Assembly (NCBI GenBank): GCA_023078555.1
Contig: CM041203.1
Span: 4,672,538 to 4,736,537 of the forward strand
Length of the DNA: 64,000 nucleotides
DNA from: Ulva prolifera
Taxonomy: Eukaryota > Chlorophyta > Ulvophyceae > Ulvales > Ulvaceae
Reading direction: 5' to 3'
In this document: piece by piece, positions 23,901-35,353 of the stretch
How positions within the stretch are numbered: the stretch's first letter is position 1
How the letters are laid out: the number at the start of each line of letters is the position of its first letter
The notes under the pieces: generated by a model
Seen by the model: the letters and a program-made list of their open reading frames with translations, nothing else
What the model was told of the DNA's origin: nothing
Database searches by the model: none
Made by a program: the position numbers and the translations under genes

Positions 23901-26900
23901 GATCTGGTCCTCGTTCGGCCGCAGCAAGCCCAGCACGGCGTCGACGGTCGAGTCTGCCGCGCCGACGTCCCGCGCCTGCGCGCCGCCGCCCCCCGGCGCG
24001 CAATCCACCGAGCACAGGTAGAAGATGAGCTCGCCGAGGGTGAGCATTGAGCGGCGGCGGACGCGGTCGTGCTCGTCGTGGAGCCCCGCCCGCAGCGTGT
24101 CCACCGCTGCACCCGTACAGGCTCGTTTGGGTCGCACACACAGAGCGTGTGGGTGCAACCGTGATGTGTGCGTGTGTCAGGCCAGCGATTGATATCGCCC
24201 TGTTGAGCGCAATCCGAGGACACTCACTGCAGTGCTCCCAGCCAGCAACGGTCTGGTGTTCTGCGCAGTGATCGGCGCTTTGTGCTGAAAGACACTGATC
24301 ATCCCGTACTCACCCTTCACAGCCCAGGCCGATGGCACCAGTCGCACATGGGTGCCATCACAAATCGTGTTTCATATCTGGAACTGGAGCTCTGCCAGGC
24401 AGCTTACCTACGCCCATGTGGCCCCTCCAACAGTCCCCGATGACCCTCAACATACATGTCAGCCTACAAGCTTGCAGCGGCGGCAAGGCAAGGCACACGC
24501 ACCCGGCACGATCGTCTCGATGTCAATGACCGTGGCGTAGCGAATCAGGATGCCAAGGACGGTCGCGCAGCGCGCGCGCAGCGCCGCGCCGCCGCTCGTG
24601 TACCCGAACAGCTGCACCAGCGCCGGTGTCAGCGCCGAGTTGATCAGCAGGCCCGAAGCATCCGAGTTTACCGCGAGGGTCTCCAGGAAGGCGAGCAGGT
24701 TGATCTTGACGCCGGGGGCACCACGGCCGAGGAGCGTCGCGGCGATGGAGCGCACAAACGCGGAAAAGGCCGGGTCGTTTGCAGATGGGACGCGGGCGAG
24801 GCGCTCACGCGTCCACGTCGCGACGTCGGGCGGGAGCTGGTCCGCGCTGACCTTTGTGTCACTCCACGCCTCAATTCGCCTGCAGGGAGGGCCTACGATC
24901 TGAGCGACCCGCTTACAGTAGTCTGGAGGCACTGCGATGCATGTATGTAAAGATGCATGATTACGTGGCCATGACCAAACGGACACTGACAACTCCTGAT
25001 GGGAGCAGACAACATAAGCCATTCAGCGCAAATATGCACGGCGTAGGCAACGGTAGCATGTGTGTATGGGCCGAGGCACGTGCCTTATGCGTTGCTGTGT
25101 TGATCATGAATGTACAGTTCAAGCAAATTGTAGAGCCATATTGCGGCCCAAGAGAGCCGGCACTGTGGCTCTCACATGCCGTGGCGCTGGCGTGCACCCA
25201 CATTATGTGCGCCCGTGCTGCTCTGTGAGACGAAGGACGCACTTGTTTCCAACCAGAGGCCTCACGATCAAGTCCAAGCGGTGGAAAAGCAGCGACTGGA
25301 TCTGGCTGGTGTGTGGGCCCCCACCCCCCGCCGGTGTCGTCGCCGGCCGCATAGCTACCTGCTTGCGTGATGCATCCGCCACCACCAGTGCGCCGCCCGG
25401 AGCGGGATTGGTGTTGGGCCTCGGCAGTGGGTCTGCCACTGGCGGCGCAGCAGCTGCGGACGGGGTAGAATGCCCGTGTACCGCTGGTATGGATGACGCG
25501 TGGTCACCCTGGTCTGGGCTGTCGTCAAAGTGGCACGAGGGGCCTTGCTTGTGCATCGGGCTGAGCCCGATCTCCTCGGCTGCGCTCTTCCTGTGATCCT
25601 TGGCAGCCTTCTCTGGTGTTGCTGCACAGCCACATGGCTGTGAATGGCTGCTTGCACAAATCGCCATTGGCAGTGCACGCATTGTGCAGAGACTGACATG
25701 CTAGCTGATCTCTGATGTGAGAGTGTAGCAGCACCGACTGTTAGCCAACCATGCTTCTCAATGCACTCAGCACTTCCAGAGAGATTGTGGACATCAGATG
25801 GATGTACGTCTGCATTGAAAGTGGCGGCATTGTTGAGAAGCACCCACCTTCCTCTGTGGGAATGAAGTCCACTTCTGCGTCGGCACTGGCAAGGCTAACG
25901 TCCCCTGATGCTGCACGCGCATTCTCCTGTCCCGCGTGGAGGTTACTCTTCACGATCTGGCTCAGGCGTGTAATGTCAACACTCTCCCGCACCCTGCAGC
26001 GCACACAGCACGAGGTCACTCGGTCCGTTCTCATGTGCCTCAGTGACATGATGCCACTCCACGATGTTGGCTTCAACAGCACAGGTCAACTTCCGCCCAG
26101 AGAGCCAAAGATGAGACCTCGACCACCTCTCAGTTGTGATTGGATATGGGAAGAAACCCTAAACTTCCTCACAGCCACAGGCAAACCTAGCTTCGCACTC
26201 GAGAATCTGTGCACATTACTCAGAATGAGCAACATGGATGATACCTTCGGAACCAGGCATGCACATCGACACTTCAACAAATGCTGTCACTTGAGAGGGC
26301 TGGGCATGGGGGAAGATTGAAATGAATTGTTGATGTGCATTCGATGATTTCATGGATACTACAGCCAGTCAAGGCCTGTGCTAGGTGCACCCACACGCAT
26401 AAGCGGGTAGCTATCCCCTGCTGAGAAGTGGCCATAAGTCTGGGAAGGTGACTGCAGGATGAGGCACACATTCGGGCGCGCTCTTGAACCTTGCTCTGCT
26501 CCTCACGCTCGCTTGCAACGTTCTCCCCCAGGCGGGGCGCAAGGCGGTGCAGCTCGATGAAGCGCAGCAGAGCAGGCTCTTGCGGCATCTGCATTGGTCT
26601 CAGAGAGAAGCGCCAGAACGGATGCGTTAGCATTTCCAGCCACGACATCCGCGTCGCTGGGTTCTTGTCCAGCAGGCGCTTCAGCAGGTCAGCAAACGGA
26701 GGCGAAGCGTTTTTGGGGGTTGTTGGCTCAGCATGCAAGATAGAGCGGACAAGCTCGTTAAACGACGGGTTCACAAAAGGAGGCCGCCCAGTGTAGCACT
26801 CATAGAGGATGCAGCCGAGCGCCCAGAAGTCACTGGCTGTGGACTGTGTCGCTCCCTCCTGGAAGAGCTCAGGAGCCATGTAAACGGGCGTCCCTCGGGA

Positions 26901-28230
26901 TGTCTGCATGGGATGAGCAGATCAGCTAACTGTGAGGTATGATTCACATGAACTACGGCTGCGGCGAGCGTAATTGTCTAATCCTGCATCGGAATTTGGC
27001 GACGTGAGTTGTCCTAGCCAGCTGTTGTCATAAAAACGGCTGCTTGCGACGTGTTCCTATCTGATGCTAAAAAGGCATAGACACACCTACACAGATGTGT
27101 GTTTCACTGATATTGCTGTACTGATCAACACATCCACCAACGCAGTATACCTGAGCTGTGCAGGCAAGGGGTCTAGTGTAAGCATCAAGAATTCTGGAAG
27201 AAAGCCGGCACACATACGACTGGAAAGCCACCACTCTCACGCATTCTACCTTCAACATTGTTCCAAACTACTCCTATGTGTTCATTCTGCTGAACAAGGT
27301 GGCATCAGTCATTTTCAAATGAAGCTGAAATGTAACTGCATGGGGCTGTTTGCCTGCTGTATGACAGTTTGTGTTATAAAGCCTAACTTCGGTTCAGCTA
27401 GGATACAAGCACACGAAGCCCAAAGTTGTATAACTCTTGGGTGGCTGGGGTTGCATCCTGGAGCACACCGTTGGGACATCACCAAGAGGCTTCTCATTAA
27501 TGTCTTCCAGCTTTCTTGCACAGCCAAAACCTCCAAGCTTAATTGTGCCGTTTTCGTCTAGCAGAATGTTTGTCGGTTTCAAGTCGCAGTGAATGATGCC
27601 CTTGCCGTGCAAGTGCTGCATGGCTGCAAGAAGGTCCCGTCCGAAATCATGGACAGACGATTCCGGCAAACACATATCCTTCTGAAGAAGACTCTTTAAA
27701 TCCCCTCCGACGCAGTATTCCAAGATCAGCCAGAGATGGTTATGCGTCTCGTACCTGCACCAGCCGCGTCAGGTGCGCAGTTATTGACATAGGTGGCGCT
27801 CGTCTCGCGCCGAAGAGTTACAACACAACACACAAACTGGCAGATGGCCAACACATTGTCACATACCAGTTGTGAAAACGAAGAATGTTCGCGTGCTCCA
27901 GGCCGTGAATCGTCTTGACCTGAACAACACAGACGACGCTGAATGGCAATTGCGCAAAACCTCCAGGCCAGATAAGATATAGAGGGGAGTATAGGCACCT
28001 CTTGATGCACGCGCCTCTTCTGAGATAGCGCAACGCTCTTGATGGCATAGTACTCTATAGTCTTTTTCTTCCGGCCTTTGAAGACCTCCGAGTACATGCC
28101 CCGGCCAATCTTCTCGTAAATGCTGCATAAATGACTTAATAAATAGTCTCACTTAGCCCTAGTGGGCCCTCTATTCCAGGCAAGATCGCGGTGGCGGAGC
28201 TACGCCCAGGACGTACTGATAATTGTTCAT
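19126..28230 (-). CDS. ULK4: ULK4/RUNKEL-type kinase-HEAT protein, 16 exons, likely pseudokinase
   Basis: Exons are 28230-28217, 28122-27999, 27919-27867, 27754-27469, 26903-26470, 25993-25848, 25621-25243, 24879-24503, 24106-23799, 23415-23260, 22870-22496, 22261-21959, 21541-21288, 20820-20643, 20156-19896 and 19419-19126, giving 1,313 codons in phase. The 14-base first exon gives MNNYH, continuing IYEKIGRG. Residues 1 to about 258 form a kinase domain: glycine loop GRGMYSEV, Lys33 in AIK, catalytic-loop HCDLKPTN (Asp121), but GFG (139-141) in place of DFG, and GTPVYMAPE. A linker with the plant-like VDITRLSQIVKSNL follows, then HEAT/ARM-type repeats to the end. Length and order match Arabidopsis RUNKEL (from memory, about 1,320 residues), which acts with microtubules in cytokinesis; animal ULK4 has ciliary roles. 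Missing DFG Asp implies weak or no catalysis. Confidence 0.93.
20903..20947. repeat. (AC)n microsatellite in a ULK4 intron
   Basis: About 22 uninterrupted AC units lie between exons 13 and 14 of the ULK4 gene, roughly 80 bases upstream of the exon 14 acceptor on the transcribed strand. Confidence 0.95.
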
Positions 28231-29583
28231 GGCCTCAGATGTCTTGAAAAGCCGGCCTCACAACTATATCATCGTGGTTATCAGCACAATGATGCGAGAG
28301 GGCTCGCAATTCCTCTAATGAAGGCTGCGGACATTAATGTGCACTGTTCACAACGAAATTGTGATCGGTGGCCAGCCGGAATTCCGTAAGCCAGCTCACT
28401 CCACCCTCTCAGCTTTTGAGAAAAGGCTACGGATTGTGACGGCTGCACACATCTGACGTGCTTGTGTCGTGCTTGGACACGTTTGAAACTCCGCCTCGCG
28501 TCGCCTCACTCGCTGTACACAATGCATGCACGGAGAAACATGCATGGAGAAGCCTGTCTAACTGCGCGATGCGGTTCATGCATGGAGCGGACGCGTGAGC
28601 GCGCGACGACGACCAATCGAGCAATCGACGCTTGTTGCTACTAGCCGGTGCTGCAGTTATGTTTCGCGTCGAAAGGGGCCCAGCAGCCTGCCAGCAGCCC
28701 CCAATCGCACCCAGACCACCACGCTGCCAGCCTGCCAACTCCGGTGGCCAAACTCCAGCCTGAAACTCGCATGTGCCATTATGCACCACACAGCCTCAAA
28801 CTTGACACAAGTACCACTCTATATCTGCAGATCATGTCTACTCATTTTCAGCTGCATCGAACACCTCTGCGTGACCTCGGCTCTGGTAGCTGTCGGCCCA
28901 GCGTGATTGTGTCCGTGCCACCGTTCTCTCGCAAATTCTGTGCCTGTGATGCCACAGTATGGCTTCATTTGACTAGCTGCTGTACCATACGAATTATATC
29001 ATAGCAACGTGCTGTGTCTGACGTACAGCACCTGTATCCTCGTGTCGAATACGGCTTCTTCAGAGCGCAAGTAACGCGCAAGAAACCGTACCGTCGCATT
29101 GCCGGCTACATGAAAGCTTCCAACAGGTGCCTTACAGCGGTGCTCATGGATGCCATGTCAATGCCGCGCTGCGTGCGCGCACAGGTCCTACAAAAACGTG
29201 CATGTCGTGTGGGTGAAGGATCGCAGCCCGTCTTTGAACACACATGCGAAGGAGGCTGCAGCCGATGTCTGTCCGAAACTGTAGCTGTAAGCGTGGATCA
29301 GGAACACGGGATATCTTGTTGCCAAACGGAACACCACCACAGTTGCCGTACAGGCGGTGTGTGCCTTACAGCCCAACTGCTGCAGCAGCATTGGTCCCCA
29401 CGCTTGATTGCACTTGTTTCAATGGATTCATCGCTGCCTCGTTGCGGGAATTAATGTACTGATCGCGAAAGACCGTGCCAGCACGCTGTCTCAACATAAC
29501 TGCTCCACATCAAGGGCTGCAGATCTGCAGAAACATTGCAAACATGGCTGCCTATCCACCTCGCTGCATACAGCTGCACCTCG

Positions 29584-30957
29584 CTACACATAGCTCGACA
29601 CAATCCACAAAACAAGAGATCCAATTCGATGATCGCTCAGACATCGTTGCAGAGCAAGAACATGCCTCTGCAACAAACTGGCAGTCATCAGCAGAGCAAG
29701 TGCAACACGCCCACCATTGATACTTGAGCGGGGTCTTAATGTACATGCATAGGTACCGGAGTATGTAACCTCTGCAATGGAATGAGTACATGTCAACACG
29801 GGTGTGCTGTGCGAGAGTCTGGTGCGCACAGCACAAGCACGGCCCATCAACATGCACGCAATGTGCAGCAGCTGAATATTGGCAGCCATACTCCTTGATA
29901 CAGGTGCATCTACATATTCAAATGTCAGAGATGTGTGATCTCCAGTTCCAGAGCAGTGAGCTGGGGTGTGCTGTGCGAGTGCCGTAAATTTGCCGTATTG
30001 TGTGCCAGCACAGGCACAGGCTATCTCCATGCACGCAATGTGCAGCAGCTGCAGCTGAATATTGGCAGCCATACTCCTTGACACAGGTGCATCAACATAT
30101 TCAAATTTCAGAGCTGTGCGACCTCCAGTTCCACAGTGGTGAGCTGGGGTGTGCTGTGCGAGTGCCGTAAATTTGCCGTATTGTGTGCCAGCACAAGCGC
30201 AGACCATCTCCATGCACGCAATGTACAGCAGCTGCAGCTGAATATTGGCAGTTATACTCCTTGAGATAGGTGCATCAACATATTCAAATTTCAGAGCTGT
30301 GCGACCTCCAGTTCCACAGTGGTGAGCTGGGGTGTGCTGTGCGAGTGCCGTAAATTTGCCGTATTGTGTGCCAGCACAAGCGCAGACCATCTCCATGCAC
30401 GCAATGTGCAGCAGCTGCAGCTGAATATTGGCAGCCATACTCCTTGAGACAGGTGCATCAACATATTCAAATTTCAGATCTGTGCGACCTCCAGTTCCAC
30501 AGTGGTGAGCTGGGGTGTGCTGTGCGAGTGCCGTAAATTTGCCGTATTGTGTGCCAGCACAAGCGCAGACCATCTCCATGCACGCAATGTGCAGCAGCTG
30601 TAACTGAATATTGGCATCCATAGTCCTTGAGATAGGTGCATCCACATATTCAGATTTCAGAGCTGTGTGATCTCCAGTTCTAGAACGGTGACCTTGGGTG
30701 TGCTGTATGAGTGCCGCAGATGTGCCGATCTGTGTGCCGGCACAGGCATATACCAACATACTGCACTCAATGTGCAGCTGAAGCTGCAGGTTAGTCGTCA
30801 CAGTCCTTGTCATGTGCAGAAAAGCTTGGGCCTCTATTGATGGAAGCAAGAATGGACAGGCGGTACATGATTCTGGGCTCTCTAGAGCTGAACTGCATTG
30901 CTCAGCACCAGTGCCTCCTGATCCGGCTGAAGGACAGCAGCTGCACTCTTTATCCAT
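29584..30957 (-). CDS. ORF of 61-residue tandem repeats inside the inverted-repeat element
   Basis: A 457-codon frame starts at a methionine (MDKECSCC) and runs through five full 183-bp repeats plus partial copies without a stop. Because 183 is a multiple of three, every copy is read in the same frame. Each unit carries FEYVDAP, then ANIQLQLLHIACMEMVCACA, then GTQYGKF and an HTPAHHCGTGGRT block, so four or five Cys recur per unit. The outer copies are more diverged. No family is recognised, and no membrane segment or signal is clear. It may be a real repeat protein of the element, or a satellite that happens to stay open. Confidence 0.4.
   Translation of the reverse strand: MDKECSCCPSAGSGGTGAEQCSSALESPESCTACPFLLPSIEAQAFLHMTRTVTTNLQLQLHIECSMLVYACAGTQIGTSAALIQHTQGHRSRTGDHTALKSEYVDAPISRTMDANIQLQLLHIACMEMVCACAGTQYGKFTALAQHTPAHHCGTGGRTDLKFEYVDAPVSRSMAANIQLQLLHIACMEMVCACAGTQYGKFTALAQHTPAHHCGTGGRTALKFEYVDAPISRSITANIQLQLLYIACMEMVCACAGTQYGKFTALAQHTPAHHCGTGGRTALKFEYVDAPVSRSMAANIQLQLLHIACMEIACACAGTQYGKFTALAQHTPAHCSGTGDHTSLTFEYVDAPVSRSMAANIQLLHIACMLMGRACAVRTRLSHSTPVLTCTHSIAEVTYSGTYACTLRPRSSINGGRVALALLMTASLLQRHVLALQRCLSDHRIGSLVLWIVSSYV
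29903..30817. repeat. 183-bp satellite array
   Basis: The motif GGTGCATC restarts at 29903, 30086, 30269, 30452 and 30635, an exact 183-base spacing each time. The central three units are nearly identical and the outermost ones diverge. A partial, deleted unit precedes the array (about 29800-29902). Confidence 0.95.
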
Positions 30958-31783
30958 TCGAAATTATACAACAGCTGCTCCTGTAGCTTTGTAGACGGTG
31001 CATGTCAGCTGGTGTGTGCAAGCGGGTTGCTGAGTTCTGCTGAGTTCTTCTTGAAACAGTCGTCGCAGCACATCCATTGCATCAAGCCAAAGAAGTCTAC
31101 GCAAATGTAAGTATATTCTGTAAACTGATATACAAACTGCAGCCCGCAATGATAGGCTGGACACCGATCAGGCAGAAACAGTTCTGGATGGACCTCCACC
31201 ACTGGAGGATATCATGAATTTCTATTGCATGATAGGATAAGCTAGAGATTTTCTCACCGAATGCAGATCGGAGGCAACTGCATTCCTTTTGCTCTGCACT
31301 CAGCTGGAACTGCATACTCCACACATGAACGATGGAATCTACGTGCCGAAGTACAGATGCAGCGATGCCACTTGCAGGACCAGATTAGCCATATACAGGA
31401 AGTTTTGTACATACTGGTGTCCTTGGGACGTTCAGTGAGCGGCAGCGGTGCAGCAACGGTGTTGCCTGGCGATCACCACACCATCGACCATTTACGTCGC
31501 GTACAAAAAGCATCAGGTGTAGCAGCGAATCAAACTAATCTATGCTGTGTCATCACCAGCACAAGCTTGTGGAGAGACAGGTTGCACGGGCACCCCCACG
31601 CTGGCGAGCGGGGCCTACAGCTACCAGTGGCGAGATCACTCATAGACGCTCGATGCGGCTGAAACTATGCAGTAACAATATTGAGACATAGAGTGGCACT
31701 TGTGTCAAGTTTGAGGCTGTGTGGTGCATGATGGCACACGCGAGTTTTAGGCCTGAGTTTGGCCACCGGACTTGGCAGGCTGG

Positions 31784-31933
31784 CAGCGTGGTGGTCTGGG
31801 TGCGATAGGGGGCTGCGGGCATGCTGCTGGGCCCCTTTTAACGCGAAACATAACTGCACAGCGTGGTGGTCTGGGTGCGATAGGGGGCTGCGGGCATGCT
31901 GCTGGGCCCCTTTTAACGCGAAACATAACTGGG
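31784..31933. repeat. 75-bp duplication of the right element terminus
   Basis: Two copies of a 75-base unit starting CAGCGTGGTGGTCTGGGTGC begin at 31784 and 31859. Each ends with the terminal CGCGAAACATAACTG. The left end of the element has only one copy, so the duplication arose at one terminus. Confidence 0.85.
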
Positions 31934-31938
31934 TGCTG

Positions 31939-33144
31939 GGGTGCCCGGCAGGCCCCTGCAGCTGTTGCAGGACTGCAGAATGCCAATGCCGGTGCTGCCC
32001 GCCGGACGTGGCGGCAGGCAGCCATTGAGATCAGGATGGTGTAAGGCTCCTGACGTTGAGATACCATCCACACTCTTTGGTCTTTTGTTCAACTACCCGC
32101 AGCTGGTGGCGACACCATTCGTATCTGAACTCCACATGATTTGATCGTTTAGCCGCCCACTGCTTGGCTGCATGTTTGAACCATGTGTGATGTAATGTAG
32201 TTGAGCTGTCGGACACGGAGCATGCTGTGATTACAGTCATGGCGAGTGAAGTCTCAACACCAGTGTGGTTTCGACACGATGGCGACTGGAAGCACGGCTG
32301 GGGTACACTGAGCAAAGGACAACTGACGATATGGATGCATTCACTAATGATAGATCCGAAGGTGTGAATCACATGAATAGTCGACAGGAAGACATGCGGG
32401 AGCTGCCGGACAAACGAGAACGATGATCTGAACGCTGTAGGACTTCAGCGAGTCGCTTCTCAGACGGGATGTCACATCATGCCTAACTCGATGTTATAAA
32501 GATGCTGCATCGTCCCCGTCCCGAGCAGGTCCTCAAAGGCACCCTCGTGTCATTGAACTCCTTCCTAAATCGGACGAAGCTGAACAATCCCAAAGAGATG
32601 ATCCGTCAAAACAGCCTATATCCATCGCTGCGTGCTCAGCAATAGACTTCGCAAAGTGGAGCAGTATGTTGTCGTGTGTGACGAATTCCCGCCTGCTTCA
32701 GTGCAACCGCCTCAGCATCTCATTGACCGACTCCTGCAGATGCGATCGACAAGTTCGCCGCTGGAGCCGTCAAAGAGAGTATTAGTGATGATTCTAGACT
32801 GACTCGCAGATCGAGATTGAGTACGTCCTGCATATCTCATGTGCACGACACTGTGCCAGCCAATGCGTAAAGGATATGTTTTCGTGCATGCCAACTGAAT
32901 ACAAGGTGCAGGTCCTGACGCAGAGGTGATTGCGCTGCTCAGTTGTCGATGCCCTGGTTTCCTTCGGTCGTTTGCGACGGCGCGGCACAGCTTGGAGCTT
33001 GAAAGTGTGTTTTCCACCCGATTCTATGAGAAGCGTGTACAGCCAAGCTGCTGTGACCCGCGTAAAGTTATCATATTAGCTTGATTAGCTCGTATCTGAC
33101 AACTAAATCGTGTAGGCACCAGAAGAGTGGATTGCAACATCATA
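31939..33144. other. No gene seen
   Basis: Short overlapping frames only. Nothing joins with the element on the left or with the ORF starting at 33145. Confidence 0.45.
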
Positions 33145-33954
33145 ATGGCAGTCACGATTCTGAAGAGCATGCATTCCAACATTCTGGATATTGGCATCTC
33201 AAGCAGAAACGCTGCAGCAGGTGTGCTGGGGCTAGCAGAGCAGCTAGCCAGACTCTCTCGCCCATGTCCAGGGGGCATGCCACACAATAACAAAGCCACT
33301 GTCGCGCTACCGGCTCATCCTCTCGCTCATGCTGCAGGTGAACACGATTGGGAAGCACAGGTTGATAATGATATGCCTGAGTTTGGTGCCATGCAGCTGG
33401 CGATGTCATGGTTACGGCGGATGGATGAATACCTTGACGGGATGGTTCAGCAAGCAGTTGCCATCGCTGAAGGCGAGCGCTCAGAATCTAATTCGCAGGC
33501 AGCATGTCTACTGTTACAGGGCGTCGTGTACGAACTCGAGGGAGTTGCAAAGGCAGCTCAGCAGGCTGATGCTGCTGGTGTCCCTGCTACATTTGATGAT
33601 GGCCATGCAGCTGCTGATGCTACGATTGCCGGCCTTGCTGCTGCTGCAACTGACCGCTCTTCGCCAAAAGGAGCTGCTGCAGGTACTGCATCCAGGCGCA
33701 CAAACGCTCCTTCAGTCAGCAGCACAGCGTCTACCTGCAGCGCCAGCAGTGCAGCAGTAAACGGAAGAAGTGCATCGAATGCCATGGCGCTCACGTCGGC
33801 ACGCCTGTGTCAAGACCCCGATGTCCCTGAGAGCCGGTCTGCAGACCGGACGTATCTCAACAGCATCACGCAACCTAGGGCAGGCGTGAAGCCTATCTTG
33901 TCCCATTCAGTGCTGCCATATGAAACACACTGGATGCATGCTCGTGGAGTGTGA
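33145..33954 (+). CDS. Unidentified 269-residue protein
   Basis: An uninterrupted frame of 270 codons starts at ATG 33145 (MAVTILKSMHSNILDIG) and ends at a TGA. The first half looks like a folded, helical protein (WLRRMDEYLDGMVQQAVAIA, then LLLQGVVYELEGVAKAAQQA). The second half is Ala/Ser/Thr-rich and probably disordered. No domain is recognised. Codon use is not skewed toward chance-frame Cys and Arg, which favours a real gene. It could also be one exon of a longer gene, since a CTGCAG|GTGAAC site lies inside it. Confidence 0.5.
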   Translation: MAVTILKSMHSNILDIGISSRNAAAGVLGLAEQLARLSRPCPGGMPHNNKATVALPAHPLAHAAGEHDWEAQVDNDMPEFGAMQLAMSWLRRMDEYLDGMVQQAVAIAEGERSESNSQAACLLLQGVVYELEGVAKAAQQADAAGVPATFDDGHAAADATIAGLAAAATDRSSPKGAAAGTASRRTNAPSVSSTASTCSASSAAVNGRSASNAMALTSARLCQDPDVPESRSADRTYLNSITQPRAGVKPILSHSVLPYETHWMHARGV

Positions 33955-35353
33955 GGGTGCAGTAGGTGATGTAGTGCGCCCCACAGAGGACGTGTGGGAT
34001 CACATGCAGGAATTATGTTGCCTCGTCCGTTACGAGCACGTTTACATGATGTCGTGTTGCCCATCGCAGCCGTGATTGCAGGTTCTTACATTCATACCTG
34101 CAGTGTTGAGTTGGCGGGTGAGGATGTTCATGCGGAGCTGGTGCTCTCAGCCCCGTTTCAATCAGACGGGGCAAGAATTTGGCCACACGTGTTGCAATGA
34201 GGGTGCATCTTGTGTGTGTGGTCATGTTGCTGGTGTACTATCATGGCAATCAAGCAGGACAGTGTTGGGTCAGGGATAGAATGTATTACACTATGCCTTG
34301 TGTTGGGGGAAGTGCTGTCCGTTCTCATCCCGGGTGGTATTGCAAGCTACCTTTTCCGCCTGAGATGAAACTGATGTTAAATTCAGCCATGGCGTGGCCA
34401 GGTTTCATGGTGGCAGTGTACTTTTCTAACTTTCCTGTTGTTCATTGTCTTTGCATTGTGTAGCCTGCCAAGTGCGCTGGACTGGCGTTAGCTCAGGTAC
34501 TTGTTGCACATCACATATTCACTTGAAATCTTGGGCTCATGACGATTGATTGTGATGGGTCACATGCGGTTGCTGTGGTCCCGTAGTGCCTACAACGCCA
34601 TGTGGGTGGCTGTGTCTGTTTGACAGTGTCTGTAAAAGATACCCCGTTGAATACGAAATTAAAGGCGAGACCCCCGCGAACTTGTGCACATTGCTAGAGA
34701 TTCGTGCTTTCGACTGCATAGCTGCTCAAATTCGTCACGTTGTGCTCATCACAGCCACCACGCTGAGAACACTGGCATGGCTCTCAAGTGCACCTGCACC
34801 GTGTCCCACGCGAACCTTGATGCTAGATTGACAAATTTATGCATCACTACGGCATGGTGTGTGCACCACATGGCTTGTGGGCTGGGGGCACAATCTTGGG
34901 CAGGGCACAGCAAGGCTGTCACGGCTCTAGCCTAATGAACCCCACAAGCACAAAGTCGTCGAGGCAGCACTGCAGGAATCGCACAGTACAAAATCAGAGG
35001 AGTACGAAGCAAAATGTAGGTGGCTGCGATGCTATGCAGCCTGTCTTGGTGTTCTGCCATGCATTGGCCCGAAGACGTGCGATTTGTTTCACCATGTGTC
35101 GTGATCCCGGGCAACCACGTCCAACAGTACGGCACCTTGCACAGGCATACGGCGACAGGTGAAATGCAGTCTCCCGTCAATTATGTGCAGAAGCTTGATG
35201 TTGACTGTTGGCGTGCGTATGTTGCCGTCGTGCCTGCTGCTGTGGTGATTGTGTCCCGCAAGGCCTCCGACGTGAGCCGTGTTCACAACTCCTCCAATAC
35301 GCAGCTGGCGATCCAAGAGGACCGCCCAATACCGTCTGTCACAACGTTATACC
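33955..35353. other. Intergenic stretch upstream of the EGY gene
   Basis: No exon or repeat is recognised. The last few hundred bases should hold the promoter and 5' leader of the plus-strand protease gene at 35354. No TATA-like box stands out. Confidence 0.45.

Larger units (their letters stand above)
28654..31931. mobile_element. 3.28-kb element with long inverted repeats and 7-bp target duplication
   Basis: The ends CAGTTATGTTTCGCG (left, 28654) and CGCGAAACATAACTG (right, ending 31931) are exact inverted repeats. Similarity continues inward for roughly 350 bases on each side (about 28654-29000 against 31510-31858) with scattered mismatches. The direct repeat GGTGCTG flanks both ends (28647-28653 and 31932-31938), a plausible 7-bp target duplication. 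The outermost 75 bases of the right end are duplicated in tandem. Inside lie a 183-bp satellite with a long ORF and a smaller Cys-rich frame (31005-31202, minus). No known transposase motif is seen, so the element is either non-autonomous or encodes an unrecognised protein. Confidence 0.75.

Noticed and set aside
29903-30817. Regular repeats as a CRISPR array
   Set aside because: Units are 183 bases with no spacer/repeat alternation, in a eukaryotic intron-rich setting; this is a satellite.
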